A stretch of DNA of 20,219 nucleotides from Kiritimatiellia bacterium. GTDB taxonomy: Bacteria > Verrucomicrobiota > Kiritimatiellia > RFP12 > UBA1067. Below the pieces are notes generated by a model that was not told the DNA's origin, ran no database searches, and saw only the letters and a list, made by a program, of their open reading frames with translations. The translations under genes were made by a program, and so were the position numbers. Shown here piece by piece: positions 15,677 to 20,219 of this stretch. Numbering within the stretch: position 1 is the first letter of the stretch; each line of letters begins with the position of its first letter. The stretch covers positions 1-20,219 of the forward strand of contig JAGCJE010000191.1 in NCBI GenBank assembly GCA_017648225.1, read 5' to 3'.

Positions 15677-16405
15677 ATGAACGAACCTAAGCCTGACTTT
15701 TCAAACAAGGCGTATCTTTTTCCGCACATTAATCCTGAGGGAATAAAATTCGGCGTTATCGCGCTCGTGCTGGCGGCGGCCTACACGGCCTGGGCCTTTA
15801 TCGCGTTTGAAAGGTTCTTCCAGGTTTGGTGGTTTTTAGGAGTGATTCCGTTTTTCCTGCTGGCTTACGGAGTGTTCCTTTTCTTCCGCGATCCGGAGCG
15901 TTATCAGCCCGATGATGACAAGGCGATCCTTTCGCCGGCCGACGGGCGCATCTGTCTCATAAGCGAGGTGGAGATGCCCGATTCGTTCGGCGAGATGGAA
16001 GAGTATAAGGGTAAGAAGTTCTGGCGCGTCAGCGTTTTCATGAGCGTTTTCAATGTTCATGTCAATCGTCTGCCGACGGCGGGAACGGTCCTTAAAAAGG
16101 AGTATATTTCCGGAAAGTTCTTCAACGCTTCGCTCGATAAGGCCTCCAAGGACAACGAACGCTGCAATTATCTTGTAAAGGCCGACAACGGCCAGGTGTA
16201 CGGGGTTACCCAGATCGCGGGTCTCGTCGCCCGCCGTATCGTTCCTCAGGTTGAGGAAGGACAGCACCTGGAGCGGATCGAAAGGTTCGGTCTCATCCGG
16301 TTCGGTTCGCGTCTCGATGTTTATCTTCCCGAGGGTGTAAAGCCGGAGGTGCGCATCGGTCAGATTATGGTCGCGGGCGAAACGATTCTCGGGCATTTAA
16401 GCTGA
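15677..16405 (+). CDS. psd: Phosphatidylserine decarboxylase proenzyme Psd (short, archaeal/rhizobial type)
   Basis: The 242-residue proenzyme cleaves itself to form a pyruvoyl-dependent decarboxylase that makes phosphatidylethanolamine. Two hydrophobic segments lie at about 23-43 and 51-70. F-F-R-D-P-E-R (69-75), L-S-P-A-D-G (85-90), V-F-M-S-V-F-N-V-H-V-N-R (120-131) and I-R-F-G-S-R-L-D-V-Y-L-P (207-218) are family motifs. Self-cleavage would fall between G210 and S211. The F-G-S-R form and short length mark the compact Psd class, not the longer L-G-S-T class of E. coli. ATG 15677 follows TGGAG at 15665-15669 and is 16 bases after infC. The adjacent pssA makes its substrate, so the pair forms a two-step module. 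Confidence 0.95.
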   Translation: MNEPKPDFSNKAYLFPHINPEGIKFGVIALVLAAAYTAWAFIAFERFFQVWWFLGVIPFFLLAYGVFLFFRDPERYQPDDDKAILSPADGRICLISEVEMPDSFGEMEEYKGKKFWRVSVFMSVFNVHVNRLPTAGTVLKKEYISGKFFNASLDKASKDNERCNYLVKADNGQVYGVTQIAGLVARRIVPQVEEGQHLERIERFGLIRFGSRLDVYLPEGVKPEVRIGQIMVAGETILGHLS

Positions 16406-16418
16406 AAGGAGCTTTCTC

Positions 16419-17276
16419 GTGGGCAGGTTCAGATTCAGAGGTCGTAAAGATAAGAGGGATGACGTTAAGAAAAGCATTCCGCTAAAGGCTCTCATTCCCA
16501 ATCTTATAACATCAATCGCCGCATGTGCGGGCATAACGTCGATCTCCCTTTCGAGCGAGGGGCGTTTTGGCGAAGCGTTGGTAGCGCTTCTTATAGCCTG
16601 CGTCTGCGACGGAATGGACGGTAGGGTCGCGCGTCTTTTGAACGCGAGTTCAAAGCTCGGCGCCGAACTCGATTCTCTCGCCGACTTCGTGAATTTCGGC
16701 GTCGCGCCCGCGATGTTCATGTATTTCTGGATCACGGGAGGCCCGATGCATCTCGGCTGTTCAACGGTCATGGTAAGAGCTACCTTGGCTTGTGCTCTCT
16801 TTTACGCGATGTGCGACTGCTTTCGTCTCGCCCGATTCAACACGATGCTCGAGCAGGAGCAGCTCCCGTATTGGAAACATTTCTTTACGGGCGTTCCGGC
16901 GCCCGGCGGCTGCTGGATGGTGCTGACGCCGTATATTCTGCTCGATTCGTTCGATAAAACCTTCGGCGCGAAAAAGATGTGTCCCGAAGTGTACGACTTT
17001 ATGTCTCATCCCTATTTCGGAATGGCGATGCTTCTTTTCGTCGGCGTGCTTATGGCTTCTAGAATTCCGACGGTTTCGCTCAAGGCGATCCGTGTTAAAA
17101 AGAGTTCTCAGATGCCTGTTGTCGCGTTGGGGCTTTTTATCGTCGGTTGCCTTTTCTTCAATCTCTGGCTGACGCTCGGAGTAATCGGCGCGATCTATAT
17201 TTTAACCGTCCCTTTGGGCGCTCTTATATTCCTGAAGGCCAAGTCTAATTACGAGTCCCAGAATCCCGGCGCTTAA
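16419..17276 (+). CDS. pssA: CDP-diacylglycerol--serine O-phosphatidyltransferase PssA
   Basis: This 285-residue membrane enzyme of the CDP-alcohol phosphotransferase family makes phosphatidylserine from CDP-diacylglycerol and serine. The family signature D-x2-D-G-x2-A-R-x8-G-x3-D-x3-D is complete: D64, D67, G68, A71, R72, G81, D85 and D89. The N-terminus is basic (R-G-R-K-D-K-R). Several hydrophobic segments follow, including P-N-L-I-T near residue 27, typical of PssA type II. It starts with GTG at 16419, supported by AAAGGAG at 16405-16411, which overlaps the psd stop. Coupling with psd is therefore likely. The serine specificity is inferred from pairing with psd; phosphatidylglycerol-phosphate synthases share the motif but are less likely here. 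Confidence 0.93.
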   Translation: MGRFRFRGRKDKRDDVKKSIPLKALIPNLITSIAACAGITSISLSSEGRFGEALVALLIACVCDGMDGRVARLLNASSKLGAELDSLADFVNFGVAPAMFMYFWITGGPMHLGCSTVMVRATLACALFYAMCDCFRLARFNTMLEQEQLPYWKHFFTGVPAPGGCWMVLTPYILLDSFDKTFGAKKMCPEVYDFMSHPYFGMAMLLFVGVLMASRIPTVSLKAIRVKKSSQMPVVALGLFIVGCLFFNLWLTLGVIGAIYILTVPLGALIFLKAKSNYESQNPGA

Positions 17277-17302
17277 GTGGATGGATTTGCCGTTAACCCG
17301 CG

Positions 17303-18772
17303 ATGAGGAAGATTGGTCTATTACTCGTTTTTTCAACGGCTATTCTTCCTCTTTTTGGCGGAGGCGGTCAAAACAACGGGCAGAAGACGGATTCCGAAAT
17401 ATGGAATGAAGGTGTAGACAGTTACAATTCAGGCGATGTAACGAATGCGCTTTCCGTTATGCGCCTGCTTATGAATTCGCGAACGCACGGAGCACGGGCC
17501 GCCGAGGTTGTTGCAAAACTTGAGTATGACGCGGCGCGTGCGGAAGGATCCACAAATGTGCTGGAGCGTCTTGAGAAAGCCGCTTGCGCCGCCCAGATCG
17601 CGCTTCGCGCCGCCCCTGACGATAAGAGGCTTAACGACAATTTTTCTCTGGCGGTTGCCGATATTCCTGAATTGCGCGAGCGTAAGCGGATGGATGAACT
17701 TCTCGCTTCTGCGCAGAATGTTTCGCCCGTTCAGCTTTTGAAAGAAGCCGTTGTAGAATCCCGTGATCTGATATCAGGCTTTGAGGGTTTGATTGTCGCA
17801 TCGACGAACGATGCCGACAAGGCGGTGTCGACGGCGGACGCTTTCGGTTCCCGCGGCGAAAAACTCGCTGATAAGTGGATCTTGCTGAAGGAGTCTATTT
17901 CAAAATCCGTAACGAACCAGAACGAACAGGCGGAAATTTTTCGGTATGTCGACGAGTTGCACAAGAGGACGGTTGACGCGGCGCGTAAGCTTTCGGATCT
18001 CGATGCCGATGCGGAGCGCGATCTTGCAGCCGCCGAGGGGGGATTTACGGAGTTCTACAAGAACGTGGTCCCTCCGCCGGAGGCGATGAACGAGGTCGTC
18101 CAAAGTTTGTCCAACGCCTGCGACAATGTCGCGGCGGAATGCGGAAGACCTTGGTTGAATGAGTCGCTTGATTATACGAAGGCATTTCGCTCGAAATTCC
18201 CCGAATGGGCCAAACAGCAGGAGATGATGGCTCAGGCCGATACGAACAAGCCGCCTTTTACCGCCGAAGTTCAGGCCAGAATAAGCGATCTTGCCGAGAA
18301 ACTGGAGCGGACTCAGGAGGAATGCGTAAAAAATCCGAGTTCGGACAAGCGGCGCGAAGCCTTGGAGGCGGCGGTCGAGATATCCAGGCTTCTGCCGAAA
18401 GACGACAATCGGGACAATTCGAACGATAATGATAAACGGCAGGATAAACAAAACAACGACGGGAAGTCGGATCAGAATAGGCAAAACGACCAGAATAAGG
18501 ACGATAAGGATAATTCTGGCGAGGATAAAGCCGACGGGAAGGAAGATAACCAGTCTGAAAACAAGGAGTCCGAAAAGAACGATCAGAATAATGAAGACGC
18601 TCGGGAGAATAAAGGCGATGAGCGCAAGGGCGAAGCAAGGGAAAAGGAATCTGAGATGAAAGAAATCGAGGCTCTGCTGAAGAGGGCTCAGGAGAGAAGT
18701 GATGAACATGAGGCCGACAAAAAGGCGCGTATGCGCAGCATGAGGCTTCCTTCTAACGAAAGGGATTGGTAA
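17303..18772 (+). CDS. Exported TPR-like protein with long charged low-complexity tail (BatC-like)
   Basis: The 489-residue product begins with a signal-peptide-like segment (M-R-K-I-G then hydrophobic to about 18, followed by G-G-G-G-Q). A single TPR-like helix pair appears at about 31-75 (I-W-N-E-G-V-D-S-Y-N-S-G-D-V at 33-46). A mostly helical middle follows, at about 85-360. Residues 366-451 are almost wholly D, N, K, E, Q, R, G and S. A final helix, E-I-E-A-L-L-K-R-A-Q-E-R-S, leads to the end, N-E-R-D-W. TPR plus a D/N/Q/K tail plus a final basic helix ending in D-W resembles BatC-type proteins of Bat (von Willebrand factor A) operons. No MoxR or VWA gene is in the window, so the comparison is tentative. 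The start has no clear Shine-Dalgarno site. murG starts 4 bases after its stop. Confidence 0.75.
   Translation: MRKIGLLLVFSTAILPLFGGGGQNNGQKTDSEIWNEGVDSYNSGDVTNALSVMRLLMNSRTHGARAAEVVAKLEYDAARAEGSTNVLERLEKAACAAQIALRAAPDDKRLNDNFSLAVADIPELRERKRMDELLASAQNVSPVQLLKEAVVESRDLISGFEGLIVASTNDADKAVSTADAFGSRGEKLADKWILLKESISKSVTNQNEQAEIFRYVDELHKRTVDAARKLSDLDADAERDLAAAEGGFTEFYKNVVPPPEAMNEVVQSLSNACDNVAAECGRPWLNESLDYTKAFRSKFPEWAKQQEMMAQADTNKPPFTAEVQARISDLAEKLERTQEECVKNPSSDKRREALEAAVEISRLLPKDDNRDNSNDNDKRQDKQNNDGKSDQNRQNDQNKDDKDNSGEDKADGKEDNQSENKESEKNDQNNEDARENKGDERKGEAREKESEMKEIEALLKRAQERSDEHEADKKARMRSMRLPSNERDW
18398..18655 (+). repeat. Low-complexity coding segment (D/N/K/E/Q-rich)
   Basis: This stretch encodes residues 366-451 of the BatC-like protein. 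In 86 residues there is no V, I, L, M, F, Y, W, C or P. The DNA is rich in GAT, AAC, AAT, GAC and AAA/AAG codons, with no exact tandem unit longer than a few bases. A flexible linker or an ionic sink in the periplasm is an inference. Confidence 0.85.
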
Positions 18773-18776
18773 GGCG

Positions 18777-19853
18777 ATGAAGATAGTTGTAGCTTGCGGT
18801 GGTACCGGCGGACACGCGTTCCCGGGTCTTGCGGTTGCGGAAGAACTTTTGAAACGCGGCCATGAAGTGACGATTTGGGATTCAGGACGCGATGTTGAAT
18901 CAAGCGTCATGCGAAACTGGAAGGGGCAACTTTTTTCGACCGGCGCCAGGCAGATGTCGCTGGGGAACGCCTTTGCCAATCTGAGGGCGATTTTCCGCTG
19001 CCGGAGAGAAATGCGGCGTGCGAAGCCAGATGTGTTGCTTGCGATGGGCAGTTATTCGTCGCTCGCTCCGGTGCTTGCGGCCAGGTCTGCGGGCGTTCCT
19101 GTCGTTCTTCATGAAGCAAATACCGTTCCCGGTAGGGCTGTAGAATTTCTTTCGCGCTACGCCAAGGTTGTGGCGATAAGTTTTGAAGATACAAGCAGGT
19201 ATCTTCCTTCCGTGAAAACCGTTCATACGGGGCTTCCCGTCCGCGCGGGTATTTCGCAGGGTAAGCGGTTCGATTTTATTCCCGCCGGGTCGTTCGTTGT
19301 TTTTATCACGGGCGGAAGCCAGGGAGCTCACGCCGTAAACGATCTTGTGACGGATGCGGTTATTCTTTTGCATAAGACTCTCGAAGCGAGGGGGAAATCG
19401 TCCCGTCCGCTGTACGTCATCCACCAGACAGGCGGCATGGACGAGGGTCGCGTGATTGCGGCGTATCTGCTTAAGTCTATCCCCTCGCGCGTTAAAGCGT
19501 TCGAGGATCGCATGGCCGATGCGTTCGCCTCCGCCGATTTCGTTATCGCCCGGGCCGGTGCGTCGACGTGTTTTGAACTTGCCGAATGTAAAAAGCCCGC
19601 GCTTTTCATACCGCTGCCGTCCGCGCTCCGGAATCATCAGCATTTCAACGCCGAAGCTTTCGTTAAAAAGGGTGCTGCGGACGAAGCCATCCAGGACAAG
19701 CTCACGGCTCATAATCTTTGCCATTACATATTGTCGAAATACGACGCGGGCGAGAAACTTGAGGCGATGGCGGATAAGATGGGTATGATGTCAATCCCCG
19801 ATGCCGCTAAACGGGTTGCCGATCTGGTGGAGAAAACGGCTGCGAAGCGATAA
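18777..19853 (+). CDS. murG: UDP-N-acetylglucosamine--(MurNAc-pentapeptide)-undecaprenol GlcNAc transferase MurG
   Basis: This 358-residue GT28 glycosyltransferase converts lipid I to lipid II on the inner face of the membrane. Motifs run in order: G-G-T-G-G-H at 8-13, A-M-G-S-Y-S-S-L-A-P at 89-98, L-H-E-A-N-T-V-P-G at 111-119, T-G-G-S-Q-G-A at 178-184, R-A-G-A-S-T at 259-264 with E267, and N-H-Q-H-F-N-A-E at 286-293. Length is normal for the family. The common H-E-Q-N is H-E-A-N here, and the G-G-Y-x-S block reads G-S-Y-S-S; both are mild variants. ATG 18777 lies 4 bases after the BatC-like gene, so they are coupled. It sits 15 kb from the ftsI end of the dcw cluster in this window, without murD, ftsW or murC beside it. 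Confidence 0.93.
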   Translation: MKIVVACGGTGGHAFPGLAVAEELLKRGHEVTIWDSGRDVESSVMRNWKGQLFSTGARQMSLGNAFANLRAIFRCRREMRRAKPDVLLAMGSYSSLAPVLAARSAGVPVVLHEANTVPGRAVEFLSRYAKVVAISFEDTSRYLPSVKTVHTGLPVRAGISQGKRFDFIPAGSFVVFITGGSQGAHAVNDLVTDAVILLHKTLEARGKSSRPLYVIHQTGGMDEGRVIAAYLLKSIPSRVKAFEDRMADAFASADFVIARAGASTCFELAECKKPALFIPLPSALRNHQHFNAEAFVKKGAADEAIQDKLTAHNLCHYILSKYDAGEKLEAMADKMGMMSIPDAAKRVADLVEKTAAKR

Positions 19854-19881
19854 AGTTTATTCGTCAGCCTTGGGTTGAATA

Positions 19882-19890
19882 TGGTATAAT
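19882..19890 (+). promoter_or_regulatory. Extended -10 promoter upstream of purL
   Basis: TGGTATAAT spans 19882-19890, 48 bases before the ATG at 19939. No strong -35 is seen at 16-18 bases. The leader is A/T-rich and includes TTTGGAGAG at 19924-19932, a usable Shine-Dalgarno site. Confidence 0.75.
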
Positions 19891-19938
19891 ATCACTAATA
19901 TTTCCTTAAAATAATTTACTTTGTTTGGAGAGAAAAAA

Positions 19939-20219
19939 ATGATTCTTCTTATCGGTTCTGATGCTTATTCGCCGTTCAGACTTGATGCGATTAAAGACGC
20001 TATCGCCAAGCTCGATCCCGCGCTTGGTCCGGTCGAGATTGACGCGAAGTGGGTTTATGCCCTTAAAATGAAAGACGAGTCTTTTTCGGTTGAAGAGCTT
20101 CAGCGCGCGGGTGTGCTGCTCAATGCCGAAGGTCAGTGCGATGACGCGGACTTTTTCGTAACCCCGAGAAAGGGTACCATTTCTCCCTGGAGCACCAAGG
20201 CTACCGATATTTTCCACAA
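19939..20219 (+). CDS. purL: Phosphoribosylformylglycinamidine synthase, N-terminal end (truncated by window edge)
   Basis: The frame is open from ATG 19939 to the right edge, giving 93 residues. V-E-I-D-A-K-W-V-Y-A-L at 32-42, V-E-E-L-Q-R near 53-58 and, decisively, F-F-V-T-P-R-K-G-T-I-S-P-W-S-T-K-A-T-D-I at 72-91 match the N-terminal PurS-like part of large, single-chain FGAM synthase (about 1,300 residues, E. coli type). The enzyme makes FGAM from FGAR, glutamine and ATP in purine synthesis. GGAG at 19927-19930 sets the start. Catalytic and glutaminase domains lie beyond the window. Confidence 0.93.
   Translation, partial: MILLIGSDAYSPFRLDAIKDAIAKLDPALGPVEIDAKWVYALKMKDESFSVEELQRAGVLLNAEGQCDDADFFVTPRKGTISPWSTKATDIFH

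Noticed and set aside
17286..17322. Possible promoter for the BatC-like gene (TTGCCG and TCTATT)
   Set aside because: The -10 candidate matches poorly and lies downstream of the start codon at 17303. Co-transcription from the infC promoter is simpler.
17900..18979. 359-codon minus-strand frame with very hydrophobic stretches
   Set aside because: The hydrophobic I/V/L/F runs are the reverse complement of the D/N/K-rich segment of the BatC-like gene and not a real membrane protein.

Overview
The window is a compact stretch of bacterial chromosome, moderately GC-rich, with every supportable gene on the + strand. Intergenic gaps are short (the longest is about 120 bases, around 10970-11090), and no stretch over 300 bases lacks a gene. 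I see no tRNA, rRNA, CRISPR array, insertion sequence, phage gene or integrase. The organism has a Gram-negative type envelope: it carries lipid A genes (lpxI, lpxB), peptidoglycan and division genes (mraZ, rsmH, ftsL, ftsI, murG), and phosphatidylethanolamine genes (psd, pssA). LpxI in place of LpxH, a GH110-type glycosidase, a BatC-like protein and the form of the glycogen synthase point me towards the Planctomycetes-Verrucomicrobia-Chlamydiae group, perhaps a Kiritimatiellota, Lentisphaerota or Verrucomicrobiota relative. That placement is inference from gene content, not a computed phylogeny.

Layout. 1-3382: the head of a dcw cell-wall/division cluster (mraZ 3' end, rsmH, ftsL-like, ftsI). 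The usual murE-murF-mraY-murD-ftsW genes do not follow. 3405-4166: a short polyprenyl synthase (ispA-like). 4190-7956: a promoter, then lpxI-lpxB and, 9 to 21 bases after lpxB depending on its start, a secreted beta-helix glycosidase of GH110 type. 7970-10066: a promoter, then argB-argD overlapping by 4 bases. 10048-11029: a promoter, a 273-residue membrane protein of unknown function, and a strong intrinsic terminator. 11074-11720: promoter and plsY. 11742-15010: promoter, a carboxyltransferase-biotinyl protein (pycB/oadA type), and glgA. 15012-18772 and on to 19853: a promoter, infC with a non-standard AUC start, psd, pssA, a BatC-like exported protein, and murG. 19882-20219: a promoter and the 5' end of purL.

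How the genes work together. FtsL and FtsI act in septal peptidoglycan synthesis and MurG supplies lipid II. IspA-type enzymes make the prenyl diphosphate that feeds the undecaprenyl carrier and quinones. LpxI makes lipid X, which LpxB then condenses, so the pair covers consecutive lipid A steps. PlsY, PssA and Psd cover phospholipid synthesis. ArgB-ArgD catalyse consecutive steps of arginine synthesis. PycB/OadA and GlgA serve central carbon and storage metabolism.

The most notable signal is regulatory. Seven intergenic regions carry a near-identical extended -10 box, TG[A/G]TATAAT (TAAAAT once). In front of plsY, pycB and probably argB this box lies only 6-11 bases from the start codon, with an in-frame stop inside the box and no Shine-Dalgarno sequence. 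This predicts leaderless or nearly leaderless mRNAs in a genome whose other genes use good Shine-Dalgarno sites. The second strong signal is infC, which has no ATG, GTG or TTG available for its conserved N-terminus and appears to start at AUC.
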